A DNA stretch of 42,500 nucleotides, from contig JACVTC010000177.1 of NCBI GenBank assembly GCA_016946835.1, positions 1 through 42,500 of the forward strand, given 5' to 3'. Below are positions 1 to 19,827 of this stretch, piece after piece; the first letter of the stretch is position 1, and every line of letters starts with the position of its first letter. Position numbers and translations under genes: made by a program. The notes under the pieces are model-generated. The model was not told the DNA's origin. It searched no databases and saw only the letters and a list, made by a program, of their open reading frames with translations. The DNA comes from Neocallimastix lanati (nom. inval.) (Eukaryota; Neocallimastigomycota; Neocallimastigomycetes; Neocallimastigales; Neocallimastigaceae).

Positions 1-255
1 TTCTTCAAATTCGACTTTGGCAATCTTTACTGAATGTTTATGAAGATTAACAAGTGATTGTATAGTAATTGGAGCATCATATTCTGATATTTGTGTCTTA
101 TATATATATATATATTATTTTATTTTTATTTTTTTTTTTATTTTTTTTTATTATATCAATAGTTAAATATTAAATATAAATATAGTAATATTATGGGGAA
201 TAAAAAAATATAATTAATAAATTACGAAAAGAATAGTAGATTTTTATAATTATCG

Positions 256-303
<48 letters not shown>

Positions 304-630
304 TTTTAAAAAAAATTTTTTAATTAGTAATAATTATTTTTTTTTTACATTTCCGACAGTAAGACCGAATTCTGATAATTCTTGTTCCGTAATAACTCCA
401 TTTTCTACGGCTTCTAATAAATCTGACCATAATAATCCGGTCCCTGTCATAATATTATTTTGTACTTGTTCATTAATTAAATTTCTTGTTGCCGGGGTAA
501 TATTTCTGTTTTCATTTCTATTCATAATAAAATAAGGTCCAAAATAAAGACCGAAAGAATTAGTGAAATAAGAAATTGTCGATGGAATATTACCTCTTTG
601 AGCTCTCCTTCTTGAAAAAGTATTCCCCAT
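1..630 (-). CDS. Mahogunin (MGRN1/LUL)-type RING E3 ubiquitin ligase, N-terminal part, partial
   Basis: Two exons are visible. Exon 1 runs 630 down to 349 (94 codons) and exon 2 starts at 96 and runs off the window at 1. The intron 97-348 has GT at 348-347 and AG at 98-97, phase 0 on both sides, so the frame stays open for 126 codons. The start MGNTFSRRR has Gly2, a typical N-myristoylation context, as in the mahogunin/LUL family. A segment with the pattern YFGPYFIMNRNE and, in exon 2, YDAPITIQSLVNLHKHSV resemble the conserved region before the RING domain of MGRN1, RNF157 and plant LOG2-type ligases (the 'SLVNIRKDS'-like stretch). The RING finger itself would lie outside the window. The family is known to ubiquitinate membrane and endosomal proteins; the target here is unknown. 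The region between the two conserved segments is longer than I would expect. The family call is recognition by eye and needs the missing RING domain. Confidence 0.62.
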
Positions 631-921
631 ATTTTTTATTCAAAATTTATATATATATATAAATATTTATATAGTTTTATTTAATTGATAAATAATACTG
701 ATAATAAAATTTTTTTAATTTTTTTTTTTTTATTTCTTAAATTTCTAATAATATATATCTTTAACCAAGGGAAAAAATAATGATATTAATATATTATAAT
801 AATATTAAAAGTAATATTGAGAAAAGTTTTAAAAAAAATTAGTAAATCATGCAATAATAATGATGATGATGATTATAATAATAACGGTTATAATAATAAT
901 AATAAAGATAATAATAATAAT

Positions 922-961
<40 letters not shown>

Positions 962-1331
962 TATAAATTATTAAATTTGATTTTAATTTATATTTTTATA
1001 TAATTATAAAATATATATATTTAATTATTAATTATAAAAATGATGAATGAATAGATAAAAGGTTAATACTCTAATTAGAATAATAATATTAATAAATGAT
1101 AAAGAATAGTAAAATATTATTAATAATGAATAATTAATAATAATAATAAAAATTACTTTTATGATTTTTTTTTTTTTTTTGTCATTTTTATTATTATTTT
1201 CATTATATATAAGTAAAAATACTTTAATGAGTTTCTTTTTTTAACTTTAAATATAAATATATATTTTTAATAAAATATACATATATTTTTAATTTAAAAA
1301 GTAAATGTTAAATATTATATAATTTATTTAA

Positions 1332-1365
<34 letters not shown>

Positions 1366-1601
1366 TATTTTCTTTGTTTTATTTTTACTGTTTTATTATA
1401 ATTATAGTTTGATTTTTTTTTTTATGTTTTTATATTTCATATAAATTATACAATATATTATTTATTTTTTTTTTTTTTTATATTTTTGGGAAAAATATCT
1501 CTTTTTTTTTTTTTTTTAAAAAAAAAAAAAAGAATAAAACACTATTAAACAATTTTTATAGTTAATTTTATATTCAGGAATAATATATATATATATGTAT
1601 A

Positions 1602-1639
<38 letters not shown>

Positions 1640-1703
1640 TATTTTCTTAAATATATTTTTTATTTGAAATTATTTTATGATAGTTTAATATATTGAAGTA
1701 TTC

Positions 1704-1734
<31 letters not shown>

Positions 1735-2896
1735 AAAAAAAAGTAAATTGCCTTTGACAAAAATGGAAAAAATTAAATAAATAAAATTTAGTTTTAAAAT
1801 TTAAATATTATTATTAAAAATCATTTTAGTTAATGCTTTTAATTATTATTTAGAATAAAAATAAATAAATAAATAAATAAATCATTTTTTATAACATTTT
1901 TAATTATAATTGTTTTATATAAATCGTTTACTTTTTTGTTAAATATTTTATAGAGAATGAATGTCAATTTTTTTTTCTTTTTTTTATAAAAAAGTTTGAT
2001 CCAAATCATTAAAAAATAAACTTTTTTTAAATATATGTAATGGGAAGAAAAAAATAAAATCTTTTAAAATATATATATTATGTATTTACACTGAGTAATT
2101 AAAAAATTTCATATATTTTAAACTTTTTTTTTTTAAAAAAAAAAAAAAACAATTTTTATAAACAATTTTTATATATATAAATTTATATTAAATTTTTAAT
2201 TAAATAAATTAAAAAAACTAAAAAAACAACAACAGAGATTATTAAGAAAAATAAATTTTTATAATAAAATTGCTGCTGCTTAAAGAAATTAAAATTTTAT
2301 AAAATAGAAATAAAAATAAAAAAGAAAAGAAAAGAAAAGAATATATTTAAAATAAAAAATAATAATAATAAAAAGAATAATAATATTAAAATATGAATAT
2401 ATCATTTTATTAAATGTTTTAAATACTTCAGTTAAAAATCGATAATAAAAAAAAAAAATTACATAATATATATTTGAAAATAATTATAAAAAAAATTTTT
2501 TTTTTTTTTAAAAAAAAAGTGAAGAAAGGAAAAGATATTAACATTTTATTTAAAATAAAATACAACTCTTTCTATAATCCATGAATATATATATATTTTT
2601 TTAAAGCATAAAAGCTTTATTATTAAATTTCATTCAATTTTATTGAGTATGCCTTATAAAACAAACACTTTTCTTTTTTTTTTTTTTTGGATAGTTATTT
2701 AATCATTATAAAATAATAATATATATATATATATAATTTACGTTTAATTTTTTTTTTATTTGCTTTTATCACATATAGAACAAATTGTTTCTTGATCATT
2801 ATATATATAAGTATTAATATTTAATATTAAAATAAATTAAAATACTAAAATATTATAATTTAAATCAAATTAAACCAAACCAAACCAAACCTAAAC

Positions 2897-2938
<42 letters not shown>
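631..2938. other. Intergenic A/T-only spacer between divergent genes
   Basis: This 2.3 kb stretch separates the MGRN1-like gene (leftward) from the CEP164-like gene (rightward), so both promoters must lie here. It contains repeated poly(A) and poly(T) runs of 15-35 bases (for example around 928-957, 1338-1360, 1609-1638, 1704-1731), AT dinucleotide runs, and short AAT blocks. I see no coding frame, tRNA or higher-GC island. No TATA element can be singled out because TATA-like strings are everywhere. Confidence 0.6.
2864..2938 (+). promoter_or_regulatory. CCAAA-rich leader ending in a poly(A) run directly before a start codon
   Basis: Several copies of a CCAAA motif (about 2873-2898) lead into an uninterrupted run of A that ends at the CEP164 start codon at 2939. 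If transcription begins upstream, the mRNA would have a 5' leader whose last ~40 bases are adenine. A-rich leaders favour initiation in fungi in general; whether this one is functional or just slippage-grown repeat is inference. Confidence 0.4.
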
Positions 2939-9075
<6,137 letters not shown>

Positions 9076-9168
9076 TATCATTTTTAAAATTATTATTTTA
9101 AACGTTACATTAAGATTTTAATAATAATTAGAAACATAAATATATAAATATACCAAAAAAAAAAAAAA

Positions 9169-9199
<31 letters not shown>

Positions 9200-9322
9200 T
9201 AATAATGATAATAATAAATTTTTTTTAAAAAAAAAAATTATTATAATATGGTATATATCGATTTACCAAGAAAAAAATATAAAAATAATTATGTATTAAT
9301 CTATTACATATGTAATTAATAG

Positions 9323-9371
<49 letters not shown>

Positions 9372-10239
9372 ATTATTAGAAATGAAAGTTTAAAATTTAA
9401 TATTTATTAATGTATTTTAATATATCTTTTATATATATATATATTATTTATATTTTTTTTATTAATATTTATAAAGAAAAAATTCTTTATTATTAATATA
9501 TATATACAAGTATTTTTTTTTTACTTATTTATTTTATAAATATTAATTATATTAAAAATAATAAAATATTAATAAAATATATATATAAAATTTTCATGTG
9601 TATATATATAAATTATATATAAATAAAATGAAGTTTATCAATATAATTCCTTAAAAAATTTAATATATTATATTAATATGTTTATATAAATATATAAAAT
9701 GGAATATAAAGTCACATTTTTCATATTATAAATATTGTGAAAGATGATAAATAATAATTATAATTAAAATATACAAATAAAAATAAATATTAAATAAAAA
9801 AAATCAAATAAAGAATAATAGTTAATAAAAATATAATAATAATAATAAATAGATAAAATAGAATAGAATAAAATAAAATAAAATAAAATAAAATAAAATA
9901 AAATAAAATAAAGCAAAATAGATTTCATTACAATAAAATACAATAAAATAAAGCAAAACAAAACAATATAGAATTAAAATTAATAAAAATTTTACTAGAA
10001 TCATTTTATAGAAGATTATTACTATTCATTAATATAATTATTTTCAATGATTAATTTATATTTTTAAGATTTAATTTGATACATTTTGTTATTAGTAAAT
10101 AAAATTATTTAAGGGAATTATTATTATTTTATTATTCTTTTTTTTATTATTAAATAACATATATATTTATAAAATAAGGAAATATTATTTATCTATTTAA
10201 TTTTATGAAGAAAATTATGAATTAAAAGTTATTGTCAAT
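9076..10239. other. Intergenic spacer with A-rich repeats
   Basis: This stretch between the CEP164-like and SLC35F-like genes, both rightward, holds a poly(A) run (about 9324-9367), AT dinucleotide runs and a pentanucleotide block. No gene is supported. Open frames on the minus strand at 9764-10004 are translations of the pentanucleotide block. Confidence 0.6.
9864..9912. repeat. (AAAAT)n pentanucleotide repeat
   Basis: About ten tandem AAAAT units, with degenerate copies (AATAG, AAAGC, ACAAT) on both sides to about 9960. The same pentamer, on the other strand as TTTTA, builds the variable part of the large minisatellite at 28341-30735. Confidence 0.85.
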
Positions 10240-10849
10240 ATGGCAAGTAATACCCTTTTTAATTTACATCCAAATGAATTAAGATATTCAGCAATATGTC
10301 TGGTAGTTTGCATTATTTGTTGGAATTTCCAAATGGTAATTTTTTTTTTTAAAAAAAAAAATAATAATACTAATGATAATGATAATAATAAAAATTAACA
10401 TTTTAAATATATATGCATTAAATTATTTTATATAACTTAAATATTCCTATTAAAATTCGAATTTCATTTTAATAATTAGGAATTAATCCGAAATCTCGAA
10501 ATAAATTTAAAATATAATAAACCATTTCTTATAGTGTATGATAAAATTTATTAATATTAATATTAATATTAATATTAATATTATTATTATTATTTAATAT
10601 TATATAGAATATATAATATAAAAATGTTTTTAAAAGGAATTTCAATTAATATTCTCTATATTTATTATTATAATTAATAATTTAAAGTTGGATAAATACA
10701 AGTTTATTATTATTTTCAATTCCATTATATTCTCGTCATAATAAAACTAATATTAAGGAAACTTTAAAATTGGAATCACCTAATGAGAAACAAAAATATC
10801 ATCAATATGCCTCAAATATATTAAAAAAATCTAGTAAATATTATATAAT

Positions 10850-10924
<75 letters not shown>

Positions 10925-11732
10925 GTAATAGTAATAGTAATAATAATTATAATTAAATAGAAAAAAATTGAAATAATAATAAAATTAAAATTAATGTATT
11001 ATACTGATAATAATAATAATGTTTATATGTTTTATTTATAGAAATACTATCACAATTTCAAATTCAATTAAAACCTATTTTTTCAAAATTAATCGATATT
11101 TCATTTACTGTTAATAAGAAAGTCGAAGTATTATTATATAAATTATTGGGTACCAAAAGAGCATTACCATCATTTCCATTTATATTCGTTATGTCTTTAT
11201 TACAGTTTATTCCATATTATTTATGGTATTTTGCAATTAATCACTCAAACGTTTCAGATATGATGGTTATTTCTAACTCCTCTTCTATCTTTACCTATAT
11301 TTTAACTATTATTATATTAAAAGAACAAATATCATTAACTAAATTATTAGGTATTGCACTTAGTTTCACCGGTGTAATATATATGTCTCTTTGGAACTCC
11401 GAGGAAATTGTCGAAGAAATTATTCAAGATGAAATTGATTTGAATAAATATAATGATACATTACTCGGTGACCTTTCTTATTCTAATTTATATGATTTAT
11501 ATGAAAATTCAACATTACATCGAAGAGATAATGATTTAAGTAATTTACATGAAGAATTTCGAGATGATATTGATATACTTTATAAGCAAAGAATTATTGC
11601 AAATATTTTAGCTGTGAGTAATTTTTTTTTTTTTTATAATGTATTATTATTTATTATTATTATTATTTTATATTAATACATTATTTTATGGTATAATTGA
11701 AAATGGCAAAAAAAAATTTAAATAAATAAAAA

Positions 11733-11763
<31 letters not shown>

Positions 11764-12734
11764 TAATAATAATATTTAATATCAATTTAATTCATTTTTT
11801 TTTCCGTAAATAGGTGATTGGTAGTATATTATTTGGTCTATCAGATGTTATATTTACAAAATATGTTCAAATATATAAACCGAGAGCACATATTAGTAGA
11901 GGTCGTGGAAATACTCAAATTATATTTGATCGTTTTTCAATAAGAGAAAGAAAACTTCAAATTTTAATGATGGTCTCAGCCCTTATTGGTCTTGTTTCAC
12001 TTTTTATGTTTTGGCCAGGTATACCTATATTAAGTAAATTGGGTATTGAACCATTTGAAATACCATCTTTTAGTGTTGGATTAGAATTAATATTTATTTC
12101 CATACTGGGATTTATCTATAATTATTGTTATAATTTTGGCTCTACTCTTTCAGGTACAGTTACCTTTACCTGTGGATTAATGGTTTCCCTTCCCATTACT
12201 ATTTTATCTGATTATTTTATTAATAAAAATCCCATTCGTCAAAGTGATATCATTTCCTCTCTACTCATTATTGTTGGTGAATTCATTATGATTGGTTCAA
12301 ATCGAGGAGATATTATAAGTAATTTAAAGTTGGTTACTTCCTATTTAATCATAGGATTACGAAAAGCCTATAAAATCTTAATTTATCCCTTACCATGTAA
12401 GGATCAATTGGATATTGATGCAGAAAACGGTATATTTTGTTGTTGTAAAATATATGTACGAAAATATTATTTCAAGAATAAAATTAATTCGTTAACACGA
12501 TCACGAAGCAATCATTTAATCGATGTAAGTAAAATGAAAATAGGTAATATGATACCCAATTCCTCAAGATTTAAGACCAATTTTTTTAAATTGAATTCAT
12601 CGTTTTATGAAGTATTAAATATGGAAGAAATTCATCGTACTCCAGTGACTGATAATGATGATGATTATAATCATAATGGTAGTAATAGTCATCTTAATAA
12701 ATCCAATTCTACAATTACCATTAATATTGAATAG
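10240..12734 (+). CDS. SLC35F-type solute carrier (drug/metabolite transporter superfamily)
   Basis: Five exons: 10240-10335, 10480-10535, 10688-10833, 11042-11613, 11814-12734. Junction phases are 0, 2, 1 and 0 and all match; the sum is 1791 nt, 596 aa, ending in TAG. The first exon encodes the first membrane helix (about 16-32). Residues 44-53 carry YNKPFLIVWI, the hallmark after helix 1 in SLC35F5 and yeast YML018C-like proteins. Further hydrophobic helices lie at about 141-164, 172-190 (SDMMVISNSSSIFTYIL) and 193-215 (LTKLLGIALSFTGVIYMSLW), and more between about 291 and 445. An acidic cytosolic loop (about 217-280) separates the two halves. The tail after about 445 is Arg/Lys- then Asn/Asp-rich. 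The fold suggests about ten helices. Family members sit in endomembranes; yeast YML018C is vacuolar. The substrate cannot be told from sequence. SLC35F1/F2-type is an alternative subgroup. Confidence 0.8.
10850..10923. repeat. (AAT)n in SLC35F-like intron 3
   Basis: About 24 AAT units, followed by a short AGT-containing variant block to about 10946, inside the intron 10834-11041. No coding role. Confidence 0.85.
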
Positions 12735-12945
12735 AAATATTAATTAAACAATTATTTAAAAAAAAAATAAATAAATAAATAAATAATATTAATAATTTAA
12801 AATATAAATTAATTGTAATTAACAATAATAAAATCATTTCATATTACAAAGATTAGATAAATAAAATATTTAAAAAAAAAAAAATAAATAAATAAATAAA
12901 TAAAATAAAAAATAAAAAAATAAAAAATATATATATAAAATCTAA

Positions 12946-13015
<70 letters not shown>

Positions 13016-13531
13016 TAATAATAATAATATAATATAATAAAAAAAAAAAAAATTAAAAAATAAATACACTCAAAATAATAATAGAAAATAAATAACAATA
13101 CTATTTTTTTTAAGTAATTCAATTTTAATATCAATATTGAAATTAATGTTAATAACCTCATTGATTAGAAATATTAATAATTGGAATGATTATTAATATA
13201 ATAGAAATACAAATAAATAAATAATTTTAAAATAAATTTATATATGTATTATATAAATAAAATAAAATAAAATAAAATAATAAATAAAAATAAATAAATA
13301 AATAATAATAATAACTATAATAATAATAAAATTTTAATTAATATAATTTATATTAAATATTTTATACATGATTCCATGATTTTATTAAAAATAATAATTA
13401 TATGTATATGTCATAAAAAAAAATTATTTATTATTATTAAAAGACGATATAGTATATATTGATTTTAAATATAAAATTAAAGTATTAACGTTAGTATAAT
13501 TATTGAAATTAATGTTTTATCTTTGATTTGA

Positions 13532-13571
<40 letters not shown>

Positions 13572-13818
13572 TTATTTTTTTCTTTTTTTATAGGTTTAAT
13601 TGCATCATTTTATTTATTGTTTTTTCTTTGATATATTAAATATTTTATATATTTTAAAAAAATTTTATTACTATAATTATTATTATTTTATTTTTTATTT
13701 CTTATCTTTTATTTTTTTTTTTTATTTTTTTATTTTATTTTTTTTTTTTTTTTTTTTTTTTTTTGTATTACTTTTTAATCCAATTTATTGAAAATAATTA
13801 TATTATTTATTTATGTTT
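12735..13818. other. Intergenic spacer between convergent genes
   Basis: The SLC35F-like gene (rightward) and the F-box gene (leftward) end towards each other across 1.1 kb. The space holds (AAT)n at about 12946-13028, AAAAT and AAAT runs at about 13257-13310, (ATT)n at about 13537-13571 and a poly(T) block at 13690-13764. No gene is supported; poly-Tyr/Ile frames here are repeat translations. Confidence 0.6.
12946..13028. repeat. (AAT)n microsatellite
   Basis: Roughly 27 AAT units with one base slip near 13013, in the spacer downstream of the SLC35F-like gene. Confidence 0.85.
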
Positions 13819-15013
13819 TTATTTTAATAGTGCGGTTGATAATGCATAATTTGAACTTTCTGTATTCATATAGAATTTGAAATGACGACTATTGTATTTA
13901 ATTACTTTAGAACTGTAGCCAGAATAGAGTTGTTCATTTCTGTATTGATCAATATTTTGAGAATTAATAGCATACATCCATTGAGTTGAGGTATATTCGA
14001 CAGGAGATGAAACAACACGTACTTGTGGCATCATTGTACTTAAGTAATCAAATGATTTTTGTGTAATATGTTTACAACCAGAAAGACCAATACATTCTAA
14101 TTTATTACAATTAGCATAAATTTTTTCAATAACATTATCTGTAACATTATCAGAATTACCAATATTTAATTGACGAAGATTTGGGCAACTTTTGGTGATA
14201 CGTTCAACTAATTCATCAGTTGCAATAGTTTCTAAATCGATTGCTTCTAATTTATTAAGTTTTTCAAGTCCATCAATTATATCATTCATATTAATGGATC
14301 TTAATATACGACGAACAAGTAAAGTTCTAAGATTTTTACAATTATTAACAATAGCTCTGAAGGCCTCAGCACTATGTCTTGATTCACCTTCAAACCATAT
14401 ATGTTCTAATCCTGGTGTATTTTTTGTAAGTTCCGCAATAGCTAATCCAACAATTTTAAGTTCTGTTGGACGAATCCAAATAGTTTTTAAATTCTTTAAA
14501 CCCATGAATAAGCGAATTAATTCTTCATTATCTAAGAAAGTTAAACCAGCTTTTGATAAATCTAAGAATTCTAAATCAAGGCATCCTCTAGTAATAGCCT
14601 TTACTACATTTCCAGTTAATTCAACACCATCTGTTATTCTTAGTACACGTAAAGTTTTACCAATACTTATGAAAAACTCAGCTGTAAACTGTTCTAATGA
14701 TTCACTTGAATTACACCACCACCATTCATCAGCATTTATTTGAAGATTTCTTAAACAAAATCCAATCTTTAATTCTGTTAAGGCTAAATGAAGGGATGAT
14801 AAATAATGTGCTTCTTTTGTGGTAATTCTATGAATCTTGTTTGCATGTAAAATTCTTAATTTTGGACAATTAGCTACCACTCTTACAAGTGTACTCAATG
14901 GTATATTATCAAACTAAGTATTCAATAAGGATTGATAGTAAAAGATAACAATGTATAATAAAAAATTTTTTTATTATATTTATGTATTAAATTGGTTGAT
15001 TATTTAAAATACA

Positions 15014-15055
<42 letters not shown>

Positions 15056-15812
15056 TAAAAATCATTAATAATAATTATTAATAATAGCTGAATATAATTT
15101 ATGATAATTGAATAACAATATTATTATGACTTATTTTAATAATGTTTATAATATAATGATTAAAATAATTATATTTAAATAATATAATTAAATATCATTA
15201 TGATAAATTTAATTAAAAAATATGTTTATTTATAATAAGGAAAGAAAATTATATTATATCCATAAAAAAAAATAATAAAATAAAATAAAATAAAATAAAA
15301 TAAAAAAAATAGAACATAAAAAATACATAATAAAAATCAATAATAATAATATTTACCTTTAAACAATATAAATTACTTCCTTTAGCTAAAGCTTCTAATT
15401 GTAAATCTAAAAGTGAAGTTAATGGATTTTCATATTGACATTCTACTGTACCCATTACACCAAGATCGTAGTATAAGGAATGAGCAGCAGTTAAATCAAG
15501 TTCAGTAAGAAGACCTTGATATTGCTTTGAAATAAAAGTATCTGAATTACTTCTACTAACAATAAACCAAAGAAGTTCTTTATCACTTCTAAATGGATGT
15601 TGTCTTAATAAATAGGTTAAAGCAACAGGTGACCATTCTCTACAAACTAAGGCAAATGATAAAATATCCTCTTTTGGCAAAAAGAATAAAATTTTTTGTA
15701 AAATATGTGGAGGTAAATTTCTTGGATTGAATTTTGTTTGTTCTTGTTCCTCTTTTAAAATTTTAATTATAGTTTTAAAAAATTATCAAATATGAATGAG
15801 GAATATATTTTA

Positions 15813-15843
<31 letters not shown>

Positions 15844-16231
15844 AAAGGAAAATAATATTAATAATAAATTTATTTATAAATTTTTATTATTATCATTTAA
15901 TTTATTTCATTATATTGTGATAATATCAAATTATTATTCTTTTTGTTTTTCACATAATCAATACGTAATAATATTAAACAAAATAAATTTATTTAAATTA
16001 TTAAATTTAAATAATTTAATAATTTATTATAGCAATATTTATATATTTTTATTATTTTTATTATTTAAATATTTTACTTTTCTTCTTTTCTACAGAATGA
16101 CCAATGTACTTTTCAACCTTTGCGATAGCCATGTCAATTTCAGGAGTTATTTTATCTGATGGTAATGAATTCATGGCATCTAAGCATAACGTCAATAAAT
16201 CATCTTGCAATGAGATTTTTTCATCATTCAT
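13819..16231 (-). CDS. F-box / leucine-rich repeat protein (FBXL type)
   Basis: Three exons on the minus strand: 16231-16078, 15751-15357 and 14913-13819. Introns 15752-16077 (phase 1) and 14914-15356 (phase 0) are GT-AG and the parts sum to 1644 nt, 547 aa. The first exon gives a Lys/Asp-rich leader starting MNDEKISLQ. An F-box lies at about 63-105 (LPPHILQKILFFLPKEDILS, then VCREWSP). From about 200 to 500 there are Cys/Leu-rich repeats of the FBXL kind, such as NCPKLRILHANK, GCLDLEFLDLSKAGL, SCPNLRQLNIGNS and NCNKLECIGLSGC. Such proteins are substrate receptors of SCF ubiquitin ligases: the F-box binds Skp1 and the repeats bind the target. The target is unknown. It is closest in style to FBXL2/Grr1/Pof2-like proteins, but repeat count and spacing do not name an orthologue. 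A rightward frame inside exon 3 (14192-14743) is a shadow. Confidence 0.85.
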
Positions 16232-16598
16232 TTTGAAGAAATTTAATTTTTAATAAATAAAAAATCAATTATAAAAAAAAATAATAATAAAACAGTAAAA
16301 CTGTTATTGTAATAAATTAATTTATCTAAATATGTTTATAAAGGTATTATTATGTATATTGTTTATAACGGTTGTTAATTATTTATAAGTAGATCTGAAA
16401 TTTCAAATTCATTAAATAATTTTATATATATATATATATGTTAATACTTGAAATTTATTTCTGAATTTGTTTTGAAACTAAAAATTTTAAACTTAATATT
16501 TATAATTCTATTTTTATGGCTTATAATATATATATATAAATTATTAAATATAAAATTATATAAGTTTCTAAAAGTTTCTTTTATAATAGTATTTCGTT

Positions 16599-16634
<36 letters not shown>

Positions 16635-19600
16635 CTTAAATTATTTTATATATATATATATATATTATATAATTATTGTAATTTACATAAATAAAACCAT
16701 ATTATAATGAATTACAATATATCATTTAGTATGACTTAAAATTTAATATTATATAAATATAATTTTTGTTATAAATGTAATTAAAAAGAATATAACCACA
16801 GCTATAATTTTATTTTTTATATAGATAACCATAATTTTATAATATGAATTAAAAGATGCCTTTTTGAAAATAACAAAAAAAAATTAATTACAGATTAATT
16901 ATATTTGATTGTATTTATAATATATTATAAATAAATATACTAATATATTATTTAATTTACCTGATACTTCCATTATCAATAAAACATAAATATATTAATT
17001 TATATGTAAATGTAATAAATATATTAATATATATATAATCAATATAAATATAAATTATATTTAATAAACATAGCAAAAATGTATTATTCATCTAAAAAAA
17101 TATATAAATAAATATAAATAAATATAAATAAATAAATACAAATAAATAAAATTAATTATATATAATAAAATAAAATATATAAATATATAAATTTGCCATT
17201 AATTAATTATTATTTAATTTTTATATATTAAATCTTCAAAGCTTGGTTGAATTGGGTATTTATACATAATAAGTATTATTAATATATATACAATATATTA
17301 TTAAAAAATAATTAACTAAAATTAAAATTCATTTTAAAGATTTAAGATAAATAATTGAACAACAGCATAAGGTAATTATAATTATATAGGTTTAAATGTA
17401 TAAATCTTATTTGATTTTTTTTATATTAGAAATTTAACAATAAACCATTTGTTGTTTTACTTTATTAGAATTTTTTTTATTATTTTTATAATTATTATTT
17501 CATTTATTATTATTTTTTTTTAATAATTATAATTAATTATTATTATTTATTGTTATTTATTACTAATTATCTTTAATATTAATTACTATTATTAATTATT
17601 ATTATTAATCATTATCATTAATATTTGAATTATTTAAATAAAATAATTCAATCTTTAAATTATTTATTTTCTATATAATCATCTAATGATAATTATTTAA
17701 TATACTTTTTTTTTTATTTTTATTTTTACTTTTTTATTTTTTTATTTTTTTTTTTCGTTTTGTTTTATTTTGTTTATTTTATATTATTATATTTCTTCAA
17801 CAATTTAATTAGAGCAACAATAATAATTTATATTTTTTATATTATTTTTATTTAGTATAATTATTAAGTTTCTTTCTAATTAGTTATTTTTATATTCATT
17901 TAATCATTTATAAGATTATAATGATATTAAATGTAAACATTAATTACACTTTTTGGAATAAATCATTTATTAATACTATAAATTATAAATATTAACTGCA
18001 AAAAAATATTTACTAAAAGATTATAATATTTTTTGAAAATTTTTGTTATATTATTTTAATGATATAATTAATATAAAGTTAAAAATATAGTCAATTTTAT
18101 TAGAACATTATGATTTAACAAGTAAGCAAATATCATTTATTTTGCCAATTTAGTCATTAGTTAATACATTTTTATGATAAAAAATTACCAAAAAATAATT
18201 TATACTATATATTTCTTTTTATCCTTTTCTTTTTTTTAAAAAAAAAAAATAAATGAATAAAGGCCAATTATCGTGATTGGGAGTTTCATACATTTATATA
18301 TATTAAACTTTAAAATTTAAGGATATGTAAAATAAATAATTGTAATTAATAAATATAATTATATATACAAATTTAAAAAATATTATCATTTCTTATTTAA
18401 TTTTTATCTTTTTTTTAAAAAAAAAAAGATAATAATGAAATAATATATATGCTACTAATACAATATAAGAATAATTATTTATCTATAAATATTAATGTAT
18501 AAAAATATTTTTGAAAATTATAATAAATAAAATTTATGAATTTTTATAGTTATTTATAGACTGACCATTTCATTATTTTATTCATTCATTTTTAATTTTT
18601 TTTTTTTAAATAAATCTTTTGTTTTATCTTTTCTTCTTTTCTCATAATTCTAAATTATGAGAATATACTTTTTAATCCATTTTAGACTATTATTTTTATT
18701 TTAAATTTATTTATTTATTATTCTTATTTAATTAAAATTTTAGTTTTGTCAATTTTTTTTTTAAAAAAAAATTTTTTATTATATTTATGAAAGTTTATTT
18801 AATAGCAAAATTTTATTTTTAATTTAAAAAAAGTAAAAATATAAAATCTAAATTTTAAAAGTAAAAAAAAAAAATTATTTATTTATTGGTTATATTAACT
18901 TTAATTTTACTTTTTTGTTTATCATAATTTCTTTATATACATAAATATCTATTTTTTTTTTTTTTTTTATTTCTTATTAATAGATCTTTTGTTCTAATTA
19001 TTATTTCACTGAACAATAAATAAAAGATAAAAGATCAAATAATATTAAATCAACTTGAAAAATAATAAATTAATTCAATTTCATTAGGATTATATTTTAA
19101 AGTATTATCCATTTTGAATTGAAAATTTATTATATATTTTAATAGATATAAATATTCTTCAATTATAAAAAAAAAAAGTAATATAAAGAATAAATCATAT
19201 AATACATATTATATAAAATAATTCTTAAATAATAATATTAATTAAAAAAAAAAAACCCTTCATTTGATAATAAGCAATTTTAAAGTGATTAAAAATCATA
19301 ATATTAATTATTTGTTATTATTAAAATTGTATTTATTTTTTTTTTAATTTAAAATCAATTATTATAATAAATTACTAATTATAATTTTGAATTATTTTAA
19401 TTAATAAATATTACAGAAATAAATATTTAAAAATAAATATTTAAAAATAAATTATTAAATAAAAAACGCATTATTAATACAAATATTTTATTTCAACTTT
19501 TTTTAATAATTATTTTTATTTTTCATTTTTCTATTATTCTATCTTTATATTTATTTTTATTTTTCAAATATATAATTATCACATGAATTTTATTATTTAT

Positions 19601-19827
19601 ATAAGAAAAACTTCATAACGGAAAATTTATTTAAATTATTATTTTTATAAATTATTATTTAAAGTTATCTTAAAAAATAAATATATGATATTTTTATTAT
19701 TTGTATTAGTAACCATCTAATAAGGAACATATTATAAAATATTATCTTATAAAAGCAAGAGTGAATAATATTCATATATAGTATTCATATTTTATATAGA
19801 ATAATTATTTCTTTATAATAATAAAAA
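16232..19827. other. Gene-poor A/T-rich region
   Basis: These 3.6 kb follow the 5' end of the F-box gene, so its promoter lies at the left edge. The rest is A/T with poly(T) at about 16600-16630 and many short palindromic A/T blocks. Two very short coding-like snippets on the minus strand (17214-17267 and 18245-18293) are discussed as findings; neither is supported as a gene. Confidence 0.55.

Noticed and set aside
2873-2900. Telomere-like CCTAAACC string
   Set aside because: Single occurrence inside a CCAAA repeat, not a telomeric array.
9764-10004. Two minus-strand Phe/Tyr/Ile frames
   Set aside because: Translations of the AAAAT repeat with no coding composition.
12839-13161. Minus-strand poly-Tyr and poly-Ile frames
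   Set aside because: Translations of the AAT microsatellite and poly(T) runs.
13600-13791. Phe/Tyr-rich plus-strand frame
   Set aside because: Made of poly(T) and A/T repeats downstream of the F-box gene.
14192-14743. 183-codon plus-strand frame
   Set aside because: Shadow of the leucine-rich-repeat exon on the other strand, whose family motifs are clear.
15917-16159. Plus-strand frame with Leu/Ile/Asn-rich translation
   Set aside because: Overlaps the antisense of F-box exon 1 and its intron.
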